64,000 nt of DNA from Janthinobacterium sp. BJB426. GTDB lineage: Bacteria; Pseudomonadota; Gammaproteobacteria; Burkholderiales; Burkholderiaceae_D. Where the stretch lies: the NCBI RefSeq assembly GCF_002735705.1, contig NZ_PDZL01000009.1, positions 175,923 through 239,922 on the forward strand. Direction: 5' to 3'. The translations under genes were made by a program, and so were the position numbers. The notes beneath the pieces were generated by a model. The model was given only the letters and a program-made list of their open reading frames with translations, was not told the origin of the DNA and did not search any database. Below are positions 42,613-51,238 of this stretch, piece by piece (position 1 is the first letter of the stretch; every line of letters starts with the position of its first letter).

Positions 42613-42984
42613 ATGCGAACTGCATTTGAAGCGTGGGCGCAGCGTGACGGCCACATTGTGCGGCGAAGAGAAGACAAACCGGATGAGTACCTGATTTTCG
42701 AGACCCAGCGCCGCTGGGTTATCTGGCAGGCTGCTCTGACGCATGGCAAGACGGCTGCCAAGCCGCGCGTGAGCGCGGCCGAAAAGGCGGCGAAAGCCCA
42801 GCGCGCGCTGGAAATGTCCTCCGATGAAGCGACCGTGCGCAACAAGGTGCTCAATGAGGTGCTCGACGCCTTCAGCGGCGCCGATGGCGCGGCCGGCATG
42901 GAAGGCATACTGAAAGTGATCCAGGGCCTGAAGCAGAAGCAGAAGGCACTGGCCGACGACAAGAGCGAAGATTCTACGGCTTGA
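42613..42984 (+). CDS. Conserved-looking hypothetical protein
   Basis: A 123-residue cytoplasmic protein, not recognised. It begins MRTAFEAWAQRDGH with aromatic residues (W, Y, FETQRRWVIWQAAL), then a Lys/Ala-rich central helix and an amphipathic C-terminal helix (MEGILKVIQGLKQKQKAL). AAGGAAG lies 4-10 bases upstream of the ATG. It is 10 bases from the next gene, so a short operon is likely. The composition could suit nucleic-acid binding, but nothing proves it. Confidence 0.7.
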   Translation: MRTAFEAWAQRDGHIVRRREDKPDEYLIFETQRRWVIWQAALTHGKTAAKPRVSAAEKAAKAQRALEMSSDEATVRNKVLNEVLDAFSGADGAAGMEGILKVIQGLKQKQKALADDKSEDSTA

Positions 42985-42994
42985 GGGGACGGCG

Positions 42995-43183
42995 ATGCGT
43001 TATCGGCACTACAAGGGCGGCATTTATGAACTGGTGTGCGAAGCCACGCTGGAAGCGGATCTGACGCCGATGATCGTGTATCGCGCCGCCGACGGTTCCA
43101 TCTGGACCCGGCCGAAGGACGTGTTCTTTCAACTGATCGAAGTCGAAGGCGTCATGGTCCAGCGTTTCGCTCCCATCAACTGA
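42995..43183 (+). CDS. DUF1653 family protein
   Basis: A 62-residue protein starting RYRHYKGGIYELVCEATLE and containing LTPMIVYRAADGSIWTRPKD and FFQ, the DUF1653 layout (a small beta-barrel-like fold). Function unknown. It lies between a hypothetical gene and creA on the same strand, with a gap of 10 bases before it and 33 after. Confidence 0.85.
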   Translation: MRYRHYKGGIYELVCEATLEADLTPMIVYRAADGSIWTRPKDVFFQLIEVEGVMVQRFAPIN

Positions 43184-43216
43184 TGGCCGCCTGCGTGCGT
43201 GCCCGGGATACTCTTC

Positions 43217-43687
43217 ATGCGTAAATTGCTGCCTGCCGCTCTGGTGCTGGGCTTTGCCTGCGCCGTGGCGCACGCCGAAACCATCGGTTCGGTCGACACG
43301 GTGTTCAAACTGATCGGCCCTGACCACAAGATCGTCGTCGAAGCGTATGACGACCCGCGTGTCGCTGGCGTCAGCTGCTATCTGTCGCGCGCCAAGACGG
43401 GCGGCCTCAAGGGCGCCGTCGGCCTGGCCGAAGACAAGGCCGATGCGGCCGTGGCGTGCCGCCAGGTGGGGCCGCTGCAATTCAAGGGCAAGCTGCCGCG
43501 CCAGGAAGAGGTGTTTACCGAGCGTGCCTCGATCTTCTTCAAGCACGTGCGCGTCGTGCGCATGGTCGACAGCAAGCGCAATGCGCTGGTCTACCTCGTG
43601 TATTCCGACCGCCTGATCGATGGCAGCCCAAAAAACAGCGTCACCGCCGTCGCCGTGCCCGGCGACCAGCCGATTCCCGTCCGTTAA
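43217..43687 (+). CDS. creA: CreA family periplasmic protein
   Basis: A 156-residue protein with a signal peptide (cleavage after VAHA) and a CreA domain: ETIGSVDTVFK, HKIVVEAYDDPRVAGVSCYLSR (in two parts), AACRQVGPL-like VACRQVGPLQF, and SIFFKHVRVVRMVD. The function is unknown although the family is widespread. The ATG at 43217 begins the signal peptide. An in-frame GTG 6 codons earlier is less likely. Confidence 0.9.
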   Translation: MRKLLPAALVLGFACAVAHAETIGSVDTVFKLIGPDHKIVVEAYDDPRVAGVSCYLSRAKTGGLKGAVGLAEDKADAAVACRQVGPLQFKGKLPRQEEVFTERASIFFKHVRVVRMVDSKRNALVYLVYSDRLIDGSPKNSVTAVAVPGDQPIPVR

Positions 43688-43698
43688 GCGAGCGTCCC

Positions 43699-44223
43699 AT
43701 GCGCCTGCCATCGTCTGCTGCCCTTGCCGCCAGGACGCTGCTGCTGTTTGGCCTGGGCGGCTGCGCCACCCTGACGGGCAACACCGAGCAAATGGTGCTG
43801 GTGCAAACCATCCAGGACAACCGCGAGCTGACGGGCGCCGGCTGCATCCTCAGCAACGACGTGGGCAAGTGGTTCGTCACGACGCCCGGACGCATCACCA
43901 TCCGCAAGAGCCAGGAACCGTTGAAGGTTGACTGCCGCAAGCACGGTTCGCCCGCCATCGCGACGGACGATCATATCGACCCCAAGCTCAATGGCAGCGT
44001 CTGGGGCAATGTCATCCTGACCCTGGGCGTCGGCTATTTCGTCGACCGCAACACGGGCGCCGGCTTCGATTACCCATCGATTCTGACCATCGTCATGCAA
44101 GACCCCGCGCGCCTGGCGCCGCCGCCCGCGCCGATGCCAGCGCCGCCCGCGGCGGCCGTGCCGGAAACGGTGGTGCAGCCGAAGGTGGCGCCATCGCCTT
44201 TGCCCAATCCCGTCGTCTACTAA
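43699..44223 (+). CDS. Putative outer-membrane lipoprotein
   Basis: A 174-residue protein with a lipobox LFGLGGC (lipid Cys at 22). The mature part contains GAGCILSNDVGKWFVTTPGRI and a pair of Cys residues likely to form a disulfide, then WGNVILTLGVGYFVDRNTG and a Pro/Ala-rich tail of about 45 residues. The family is not one I can name. It starts 11 bases after creA and ends at a terminator, so the 42613-44223 genes may form one operon. Confidence 0.75.
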   Translation: MRLPSSAALAARTLLLFGLGGCATLTGNTEQMVLVQTIQDNRELTGAGCILSNDVGKWFVTTPGRITIRKSQEPLKVDCRKHGSPAIATDDHIDPKLNGSVWGNVILTLGVGYFVDRNTGAGFDYPSILTIVMQDPARLAPPPAPMPAPPAAAVPETVVQPKVAPSPLPNPVVY

Positions 44224-44240
44224 TTAAGAATCCACGCATA

Positions 44241-44277
44241 AAAAAACCGCCATGGTCGCAAGACCTGGCGGTTTTTT
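44241..44277. terminator. Bidirectional terminator
   Basis: AAAAAACCGCCA (44241-44252) pairs with TGGCGGTTTTTT (44266-44277). It separates the convergent lipoprotein and pepA genes. Confidence 0.85.
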
Positions 44278-44322
44278 GTGCCTGACGATGCCGGTAGCGC
44301 AGCGCTACCGGCAGGCGTCAAC

Positions 44323-45816
44323 TTACACGCGGTTGATCAGGAACGTGGTCAGCAGGGGAACTGGACGACCGGTCGCGCCCTTCGATCCGCCCGACTTCCA
44401 TGCCGTGCCGGCGATGTCCAGATGCGCCCAGGTGTACTTCTTGGTGAAGTTTTCCAGGAAGGCCGCTGCCGTCACAGAGCCGCCGCCTGGCGTGCCGATG
44501 TTGGCCAGGTCGGCGAAGTTCGACTTCAGCTGCTCGTTGTACGCTTCTTCGATCGGCATGCGCCATGCCGTGTCGCTCGACTGCTTGCCTGCTGCCAGCA
44601 ATTCATTGGCCAGCTGGTCATGCGCCGCATCGCTGCGCGTAAACAGGCCGCTGTTGTGGTGGCCCAGGGCCACGACGCAAGCGCCCGTCAGGGTGGCGAT
44701 ATCGACCACGGCTGCCGGCTTGAAGCGTTCGGCGTAGGTCAGCGCGTCGCACAGCACCAGACGGCCTTCGGCGTCCGTGTTCAGCACTTCGATGGTCAGG
44801 CCGTTCATGGAGGTGACGATGTCGCCCGGCTTGGTGGCGCGGCCCGACGGCATGTTTTCGCACGCGGCGATGACGCCGATGACGTTCAGCTTCAGGTTCA
44901 TTTCGCCGATGGCGCGGAAGGTGCCCAGTACCGAGGCGGCGCCGCACATGTCGTACTTCATTTCATCCATGCCAGGACCGGCCTTGATCGAAATGCCGCC
45001 CGTGTCGAAGGTGATGCCCTTGCCGACCAGGACCACCGGAGCATCCTTGGCCTTGCCGCCCATGTGTTTCAGGACGATGAACTTCGGCGGTTGCTCGCTG
45101 CCGTTGGTGACGGACAGGAAGCTGCCCATTTTCAGCGCTTCGAGCTGTTTGCGGTCCAGTACTTCGACTTCGAACTTGTAATCCTTGGCCAACTGCTTGG
45201 CCGTGTTGGCCAGGTAGGTCGGATTGGCGACGTTCGCCGGCAGGTCGCCCAGGTTGCGCGTCAGGTCGGAACCGTTGGCGATGGCGATGGCTTGCGCCAG
45301 CGCGCCGCGCGTGGCGCTTGTCGCCGGCGCTGCCAGGACGATCTTGCGCACGCCTGCTGGCGCCGGATCTTTTTTGCTTTTTTGCGAGTCGCTGCGGTAT
45401 TCGCTGTCGTGGGCGGCTTGCACCACGCAACGGATTGCCCAATTTACGTCGCGCTCTTTCACTTCAGCCAGCGGTAATGCGATAATGGCGTCCGCAGCGC
45501 CCAGCGAGCCGAAGGCCTTCAGTGCGGCTTGTACGCCGGTCGTGAAGCTTTTTTCGCTGACAGTGTCATCGCTGCCCATGCCTACCAGCAGAACACGTTC
45601 GGCGGCGACGCCATCGACTGCGCGCAGCAGCAAAGTGCTGCCAGGCTTGCCGCTGATGTCGCCGGACTTCAGCGCAGCCGAAATCGCACCCTTGCTGTCC
45701 AGCGATTTTGCCGCTGGCGACAGTTTTTTGTTTTCGAATACCGCAACCGCGATGCATCCGCTTTTGGCCGTGCCGAGGGTGCTCTTGGTATCGAATGCTT
45801 TTATGCTAAAGTCCAT
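44323..45816 (-). CDS. pepA: Leucyl aminopeptidase PepA
   Basis: A 497-residue M17 metallopeptidase that removes N-terminal residues, with a hexameric DNA-binding role known in E. coli. The signature [16 protein letters not shown] is at about 345-360. [13 protein letters not shown] holds the other metal and substrate residues. The N-terminal macro-like domain begins MDFSIKAF. The ATG at 45816 has GGAG 7-10 bases upstream and gives the family's usual start; six more residues upstream are open but improbable. It diverges from lptF with 67 bases between. Confidence 0.96.
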   Translation of the reverse strand: MDFSIKAFDTKSTLGTAKSGCIAVAVFENKKLSPAAKSLDSKGAISAALKSGDISGKPGSTLLLRAVDGVAAERVLLVGMGSDDTVSEKSFTTGVQAALKAFGSLGAADAIIALPLAEVKERDVNWAIRCVVQAAHDSEYRSDSQKSKKDPAPAGVRKIVLAAPATSATRGALAQAIAIANGSDLTRNLGDLPANVANPTYLANTAKQLAKDYKFEVEVLDRKQLEALKMGSFLSVTNGSEQPPKFIVLKHMGGKAKDAPVVLVGKGITFDTGGISIKAGPGMDEMKYDMCGAASVLGTFRAIGEMNLKLNVIGVIAACENMPSGRATKPGDIVTSMNGLTIEVLNTDAEGRLVLCDALTYAERFKPAAVVDIATLTGACVVALGHHNSGLFTRSDAAHDQLANELLAAGKQSSDTAWRMPIEEAYNEQLKSNFADLANIGTPGGGSVTAAAFLENFTKKYTWAHLDIAGTAWKSGGSKGATGRPVPLLTTFLINRV

Positions 45817-45883
45817 TTGGTTCTCCGTTTTCATTTACTAGTAACGTGTTACTCAACTAACTGACCCGAATTATAAACTCCGA

Positions 45884-47029
45884 ATGATCTTTCAACGCGC
45901 CCTTCGACGTGAATTGGCTAGTGCCGCCGGGGCCACCTTCACAGTTTTGTTCAGCATCCTGCTCACCTGGATGCTGATCGGTATTCTCGGCAAGGCGGCG
46001 GGCGGCAAGATCGCGTCGTCCGACGTCATGTCGCTGATGGTTTTTTCCGCCCTGATGCAGCTGCCCACCATCCTCATCCTCACCGGATTCATTTCGGTGC
46101 TGATGGTCGTTACCCGCAGCTATAAGGAGTCGGAGATGGTGGTGTGGTTCGCCTCCGGCCTGAGCCTGTCGCGCTGGATCTGGCCCGTGCTCAGCTTCGG
46201 CCTGCCGCTGGTGCTGGCCACCGGCGTCCTGAGCCTGTACGCCACGCCGTGGGCGCAAAAGAAAAGCGATGAATATGTGGCGCGCTTCGAGAAGCGCGAA
46301 GACCTGCAGAAAGTCACGCCGGGCCAGTTCCGCGAATCGGCCGGCAGCAACCGCATCTTCTTCGTCGAGGGCGTCAGCGGGGAGAAGACCGTGGTGCAAA
46401 ACGTCTTCGTCAATACCGTCGATGAAAAAGGCAGCGCCGTCGTCGTCGTCGCCAAGGAAGGCGTGATCAATACCGACGCCAAGGGCGAACGCTTCCTGGT
46501 GCTCAAGAGCGGCCGCCGCTACCAGGGCGTGCCGACGCAAGCGGACTTCCAGACCATGGAATTCGAGCAGTACATCATGCGCATCGAGAGCAAGCAGCAG
46601 GAGCTGGGCGCGGAACTGGGCGTGCGCGCCATGAGCACCATGGCGCTCATCGCCGAGCCGAATCCCTACACCATGGCTGAATTGCTGTGGCGGGTCAGCG
46701 CGCCCCTGATCGGCCTGATGCTGATCCTGCTGGCCATCCCGCTGGGCTTTGTCAATCCGCGTGCCGGCAGTTCGACCAATTTGATTATCGCCCTGCTGAT
46801 TTTCTTTACGTACAGCAACCTGATCAAGGTCATCGAAGCGAGCGTGAAGCAAGGCCGCCTGACTTTCGGCCTGGCCTGGTGGCCGCTGCACCTGCTGGCG
46901 GCGCTGGCCGTGGTGGCGCTGTTTGCGTGGCGCCTGAATGTGAACCACCGCTATCATCCGCTGGTCCTGCTGGCGGCTTTCAAGCGCGCGCGCCGCGCCG
47001 GCAACACAAGTAAAGCGGCATCGAAATGA
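45884..47029 (+). CDS. lptF: LptF, LPS export permease subunit
   Basis: A 381-residue inner-membrane protein of the LptB2FG ABC transporter that pulls LPS from the inner membrane. Six helices are arranged as three before and three after a periplasmic jellyroll (about 120-265). MIFQRALRRELASAAG starts the protein. YATPWA follows helix 3. It overlaps lptG by four bases. The divergent pepA next door is a very common arrangement. Confidence 0.95.
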   Translation: MIFQRALRRELASAAGATFTVLFSILLTWMLIGILGKAAGGKIASSDVMSLMVFSALMQLPTILILTGFISVLMVVTRSYKESEMVVWFASGLSLSRWIWPVLSFGLPLVLATGVLSLYATPWAQKKSDEYVARFEKREDLQKVTPGQFRESAGSNRIFFVEGVSGEKTVVQNVFVNTVDEKGSAVVVVAKEGVINTDAKGERFLVLKSGRRYQGVPTQADFQTMEFEQYIMRIESKQQELGAELGVRAMSTMALIAEPNPYTMAELLWRVSAPLIGLMLILLAIPLGFVNPRAGSSTNLIIALLIFFTYSNLIKVIEASVKQGRLTFGLAWWPLHLLAALAVVALFAWRLNVNHRYHPLVLLAAFKRARRAGNTSKAASK

Positions 47030-48195
47030 AGATTTTACAGCGCTATTTTGCGGTCTCGATATTCCAGGCGGTGCTGTTCGTGCTGCTCGCCTTTTTGGCA
47101 CTGCAAGCCTTCATCGACCTGACGGGCGAGCTGCCCAAGGTGGGGCGCAACGGCTACACCATCCAGTATGCCTTCCTGTACGTGCTGGTGCTGGTGCCGG
47201 GACACGTGTACGAGGTGATGCCGATCGCGGCGCTGATCGGCACCATTTATACGATGGCGCAGTTTGCCGCCAGTTCCGAATTTACCATCATGCGCGCATC
47301 GAGCATGTCGACGGCGATGGCGGCCGGTTTCCTGTTCCGCATCGGTATCGTCTTCGTCGTCATCACCTTCATCTTCGGCGAGTTGATCACGCCGCGCACG
47401 GAACCGCTGGCCGAACGCCTCAAGCTGACCTCGCGCGGCGCGGCCGTGTCGAGCGAGTTTCGCTCGGGCCTGTGGACCAAGGACATGGTCAAGAGCGAGG
47501 GCTTGACGGGCACCGTCACCGGTTCGCGCTTTTTCAATGTCGGCGAAGCGCGTCCGGATGGCCAGCTGAAAAACGTCAAGCTGTATGAATTTGACACCGA
47601 TATGCGCTTGCGCACCTTGACCGTGGCCAAGGGGGCTACATATCAGGGCAATAATATCTGGCGCCTGACCGATGTGACGGAAACCTCGTTCTCGAACAGC
47701 GCGGCCACCTCGCCCGGGTTCGAGCCGAAGCTGGCGAACTACTATGGACAGGAAACGAGCCTGGTGCACACGGTGCAAAGCGCCAGCAAGGACATGACGT
47801 CGGAAGTGACGCCGAAGATCCTGACGGTGTCGGCGTCCGATCCCGAGCGCATGTCGGCCAGCGAACTGGCCGTGTACACGCGCCACCTGGCCGAGAACAA
47901 GCAGGAAACGGAGCGTTTCCGCATCGCCTTCTGGAAAAAGCTGATCGACCCGCTGGCCATTTTCGTGCTGATGGCGCTGGCGCTGCCGTTCGCCTACATG
48001 CATACGCGCAGCGGCGGCATCAGCCTGAAGATCTTCATCGGCATCATGATCGGCGTGAGCTTCATGCTGGTCAACACCCTGTTCTCGCATCTGGGGCTGC
48101 TCAGCACCTGGCCGGCCTTCCTGACGGCGGTGGCGCCGAGTGCCCTGTACCTGCTGCTGGCGCTGGGCGCCCTGTGGTGGGTGGAGCGGCACTGA
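47026..48195 (+). CDS. lptG: LptG, LPS export permease subunit
   Basis: A 389-residue partner of LptF with the same six-helix plus jellyroll plan. MKILQRYFAVSIFQAVLFV opens it; GELITPRTEPLAERLK follows helix 3, and KKLIDPLAIFVLMALALPFAY marks helix 4. The stop shares one base with the next ATG (TGATG), so the downstream gene is translationally linked. Confidence 0.95.
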   Translation: MKILQRYFAVSIFQAVLFVLLAFLALQAFIDLTGELPKVGRNGYTIQYAFLYVLVLVPGHVYEVMPIAALIGTIYTMAQFAASSEFTIMRASSMSTAMAAGFLFRIGIVFVVITFIFGELITPRTEPLAERLKLTSRGAAVSSEFRSGLWTKDMVKSEGLTGTVTGSRFFNVGEARPDGQLKNVKLYEFDTDMRLRTLTVAKGATYQGNNIWRLTDVTETSFSNSAATSPGFEPKLANYYGQETSLVHTVQSASKDMTSEVTPKILTVSASDPERMSASELAVYTRHLAENKQETERFRIAFWKKLIDPLAIFVLMALALPFAYMHTRSGGISLKIFIGIMIGVSFMLVNTLFSHLGLLSTWPAFLTAVAPSALYLLLALGALWWVERH

Positions 48196-48602
48196 TGGAG
48201 ACGAACGTGAAGCAGGCGCTGATCCTGTTTGCCCACGGCGCGCGCGCCGCATCGTGGGCCGCGCCCTTCGAACGCCTGCGCGACCTGACCCAGGCGCGCA
48301 TGCCTGCTACCGGCGTGCACCTGGCCTTCCTGGAGCTGATGACGCCGCGCCTGCCCGAACTGGTGGCGACCCTGCTGGCCGAGCTTCCCGCCGGCGCCAT
48401 CCTTGACGTTACCGTGGTGCCCGTGTTCCTGGGACAGGGCGGGCATGTGCTGCGCGACTTGCCGCTGCTGCTGGAAGAACTGCGCCAGCAGCATCCGGCA
48501 CTGCGCCTGAAGGTGGTCGAGGCGGTGGGCGAGAACGCCAGCGTGCTCGCCGCCATCGCCGATTACTGCGTGGCGGCGCCAGGTTCCAGCTTTCTGCCTT
48601 GA
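48195..48602 (+). CDS. cbiX: CbiX/SirB-like sirohydrochlorin chelatase
   Basis: A 135-residue short chelatase inserting iron or cobalt into sirohydrochlorin. The active-site His14 is in ILFAHGAR (family HGSR). VVPVFLGQGGHVLRDLP carries the second His of the metal site. The single-domain length is that of the small CbiX type. It may complete siroheme synthesis with CobA at 50446-51210 for the CysI sulfite reductase. It lies unexpectedly inside the lptFG chain. Its stop overlaps the next start (TTGA). Confidence 0.85.
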   Translation: METNVKQALILFAHGARAASWAAPFERLRDLTQARMPATGVHLAFLELMTPRLPELVATLLAELPAGAILDVTVVPVFLGQGGHVLRDLPLLLEELRQQHPALRLKVVEAVGENASVLAAIADYCVAAPGSSFLP

Positions 48603-49567
48603 GCGGCATCGACATCGTCTACCTGTGGGTGGACGGCGCCGATCCCGCCTGGCGCGCGCGCCGGCAGCACGCCTATGCCGCCTGGGCGCAGGCGCATCCC
48701 GGCCAGCTGGCCCTGCACGGCAACGTGGCGGGGCGCTACCGCGACAACGGCGAACTGCGCTACAACCTGCGCGCGCTCGAGCGCTTCTTTCCCGGCCACG
48801 GCCACATCTACCTGCTGACGGACCGGCAAGTGCCCGACTGGCTGCGCGCCTCACCGCGCCTGACGGTGGTCGACCATGCGAGCCTGATGCCCGATGCATC
48901 CTTGCCGGTGTTTGATTCCGGCCATATCGAATCGTATCTGCACCATATTCCGGGCTTGTCCGAATGCTTCCTGTATCTGAACGACGACGTATTTTTCGGC
49001 GCGCCGTTCGAGCCCGCATTCTGGTTTGGCGGGGCAGGCGACCGGTGTTTAAGTGTTTTCACGGAGAGTGCGCTGCAGGATGACCTGCCGGACTTGCGCG
49101 CCGACGTGGCGGCGCCTGTCAATTGCGCCACCTTGTCGCGGCAATGGCTGTCGGCGCAGTACGCCGGATACGTGCATGAACCGCGCCTGTATGCGCATGC
49201 GCCGCGGCCCATGCTGAAAAGCGCGCTGCATGCACTGGAAGGGCTGGCGCCGGCCATGTTTGCCGGCGTGCGCGCGACGGTGTTCCGTTCGTGGCAGGTG
49301 CCGGCGTTGCTGCCCGACCTGGTGCCGCGCTGGATGGTGCATCAGGGACTGGCGCGCTCGCACATGCTCGACCCGCTGCATATCGCCAGCGGCGATGTGC
49401 AGGCGCCGCAACAGCTGGAGGAGCTGGCGGCGCGTTTCGGCAGCTTGCCGTTTTTCTGTATCAACGATACCTGCGACGAGGCCGACGATGACGACCCGCG
49501 TTTGCTGCGCGTGGCCGCTACCTTGCAGCGGCTGCTGCCGCTGCCATCTTCATTTGAAGGCGCTTAA
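48599..49567 (+). CDS. Stealth-family sugar-phosphotransferase
   Basis: A 322-residue member of the Stealth family, which transfers hexose-1-phosphate units to make phosphodiester-linked capsule polysaccharides. CR1 is DIVYLWVDGADPAW; CR2 is RDNGELRYNLRALERFFP with ESYLHHIPGLSECFLYLNDD (in parts), then FFGAPFEP; CR3/CR4 regions include PRWMVHQG and FCINDTCDE. The start is TTG overlapping the cbiX stop; the CR1 motif begins only 3 residues on, so no later start is possible. It converges with the minus-strand gene, sharing about 4 bases. Confidence 0.85.
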   Translation: MSGIDIVYLWVDGADPAWRARRQHAYAAWAQAHPGQLALHGNVAGRYRDNGELRYNLRALERFFPGHGHIYLLTDRQVPDWLRASPRLTVVDHASLMPDASLPVFDSGHIESYLHHIPGLSECFLYLNDDVFFGAPFEPAFWFGGAGDRCLSVFTESALQDDLPDLRADVAAPVNCATLSRQWLSAQYAGYVHEPRLYAHAPRPMLKSALHALEGLAPAMFAGVRATVFRSWQVPALLPDLVPRWMVHQGLARSHMLDPLHIASGDVQAPQQLEELAARFGSLPFFCINDTCDEADDDDPRLLRVAATLQRLLPLPSSFEGA

Positions 49568-50214
49568 GCGGCTTTCTTCTTCGGCGCCAGGCTGATGCGG
49601 GCGGCGGCCGAACTGTCGGACAGCGAGGCGAGGAACAGCAGCAGATAGGCGCCCAGTTCGAAGACTTCCTCACCCAGCAGCGCATAGGCGTCCGGCATGC
49701 CATGGAAGACCTTTTTGTCGAACGGCCAGCCGGCAACCATCAGCAAGCCGCCGATGGCCGTCAGGATGGTGATGCGCATGCTGAAAATCTGCGGCGCATG
49801 GGCAAACACCTTGCGCGCGCGCGGCGCGAAAAAGATCAGCACGCGTATCAATATCAGCAGTTCCACCACGCGCAGGGCTTTTTCCAGCTGCGCCCAGGCG
49901 GGCGCCGTGCCGAACTGGTCGATATCGAGTTCGCGCAGCAGGAATCCAAACAGCAGGGCAGACAAGCCGGCATGCATGAGGAAACGCAAGGACTGGCGGT
50001 CAGTCTCTTGCCAGGCGCGCACGCCGTGCACGGTGCAGGCCAGGGCCAGGAACAGCGCCTGCAGCCATTCCAGCAAATGGTTTTCGTCGTCGATATTCGG
50101 GAACACCGTCCACAGGGCGATGGAGGCGAGCATGCTGAGCAGCACAGCGCTGGCGACGCCGACATTGCTGCGGCTGAGCGAAGTCAGGGCTTCGCGCATG
50201 GAGGTGAAATTCAT
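49564..50214 (-). CDS. Hypothetical multi-pass membrane protein
   Basis: A 216-residue protein with about six hydrophobic helices: around 18-38, 48-64, 75-95, 112-130, 150-172 and 185-205. It has an acidic DDENHLLEWLQA after the first helix and a Lys-rich end (APKKKAA). I do not recognise the family. The ATG at 50214 is chosen because the upstream extension (to 50307) is not protein-like; a second Met 5 codons later is possible. Confidence 0.65.
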   Translation of the reverse strand: MNFTSMREALTSLSRSNVGVASAVLLSMLASIALWTVFPNIDDENHLLEWLQALFLALACTVHGVRAWQETDRQSLRFLMHAGLSALLFGFLLRELDIDQFGTAPAWAQLEKALRVVELLILIRVLIFFAPRARKVFAHAPQIFSMRITILTAIGGLLMVAGWPFDKKVFHGMPDAYALLGEEVFELGAYLLLFLASLSDSSAAARISLAPKKKAA

Positions 50215-50445
50215 GTGTGATCGTAAGGCTAAAGTTGCGCGGCGCGGTATTGCAGCCTGCGGGCGCAGCTTTTTTCGGGGAGGGTCAGCCGAGAGACCGC
50301 ATGGCAAGCGCTATGGCGGGGCGAAGCGTGAATTTATTGCTATCACGCAACAACTTCTCGAGAAAAGATGCGTGAGCATCGTATCATGTTTTTTCTGAAG
50401 ACGTCGGTTACTGACTTTAAAGTCGGTAAAATACGCTGTGTTTAT

Positions 50446-51210
50446 TCAAGCATGGCGCGCCAGAATGGCGACCGGTTCTGCGATGGCTTGGTGCGCGCGC
50501 GCGGCCATGGCGTCGCCCAGCATCACCAGCACGGGGCCGTGGGTGTCGCCCAGTCCATGCGCCAGGGCGCTCAGCGGCAGGCGCACGATGCGCTGGTCCG
50601 GGCGGCTGCAGTTTTCGATGACCACCACCGGGGTGTCGGCACGGCGGCCCTGCGCCAGCAGGCGCTGCGCCGTGGCGATGGCTTCGCGGCCGCCCATGTA
50701 TTGCACCAGGGTATCGCAGTCGGGAATGCGCGTCTGGTCAGGTTCTCCCGGCGCCGTGCTGGAAGTAAAGAAGGCGACGCTGCGCGACACGCCCCGCTTG
50801 GTCAGCGGCTGCTGCGTGGCGGCCGCGGCTGCCAGGGCCGTGGTAATGCCTGGCACCACTTCCACGTCGATGCCCGCTTCTTCCAGCGCGCGCAGTTCCT
50901 CGTCGGCGCGGCCAAACAGCATGGGGTCGCCCCCTTTCAGGCGCACGACGATGGCGTGCTTGCGCGCGTTGTCGACCAGTTGCTTGTTGATGAAGGCCTG
51001 CGCCGTCGACAGCTGGCCGCAGCGCTTGCCGACCAGAATCTTCTGCGCCTGCGGGCACAACTCCAGCATCTCTTCGGTGACCAGCGCGTCGTGCAGCACG
51101 ACGTCCGCTTGCGCCAGCAGGCGCGCGCCGCGCAAGGTCATCAGGTCTTGCGCGCCGGGGCCGGCGCCGACCAGGTAGACCTTGCCGGGGAGAGATGGGG
51201 AGCTGTTCAT
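50446..51210 (-). CDS. cobA: Uroporphyrinogen-III C-methyltransferase
   Basis: A 254-residue SAM-dependent enzyme methylating uroporphyrinogen III twice to give precorrin-2, the first step of siroheme or cobalamin synthesis. It has VYLVGAGPGAQDLMTLRG, HDALVTEEML, VVRLKGGDP(ML)FGRADEE and VVPGITTALAAAA. It lacks the oxidase/chelatase N-domain of CysG, so it is the stand-alone (SUMT) form. AGGAAAGG lies upstream of the ATG. It is the last gene of the cys operon, 28 bases after cysN. Confidence 0.95.
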   Translation of the reverse strand: MNSSPSLPGKVYLVGAGPGAQDLMTLRGARLLAQADVVLHDALVTEEMLELCPQAQKILVGKRCGQLSTAQAFINKQLVDNARKHAIVVRLKGGDPMLFGRADEELRALEEAGIDVEVVPGITTALAAAAATQQPLTKRGVSRSVAFFTSSTAPGEPDQTRIPDCDTLVQYMGGREAIATAQRLLAQGRRADTPVVVIENCSRPDQRIVRLPLSALAHGLGDTHGPVLVMLGDAMAARAHQAIAEPVAILARHA

Positions 51211-51238
51211 ATGGCTGCCTTTCCTGGACGATGCGGGG

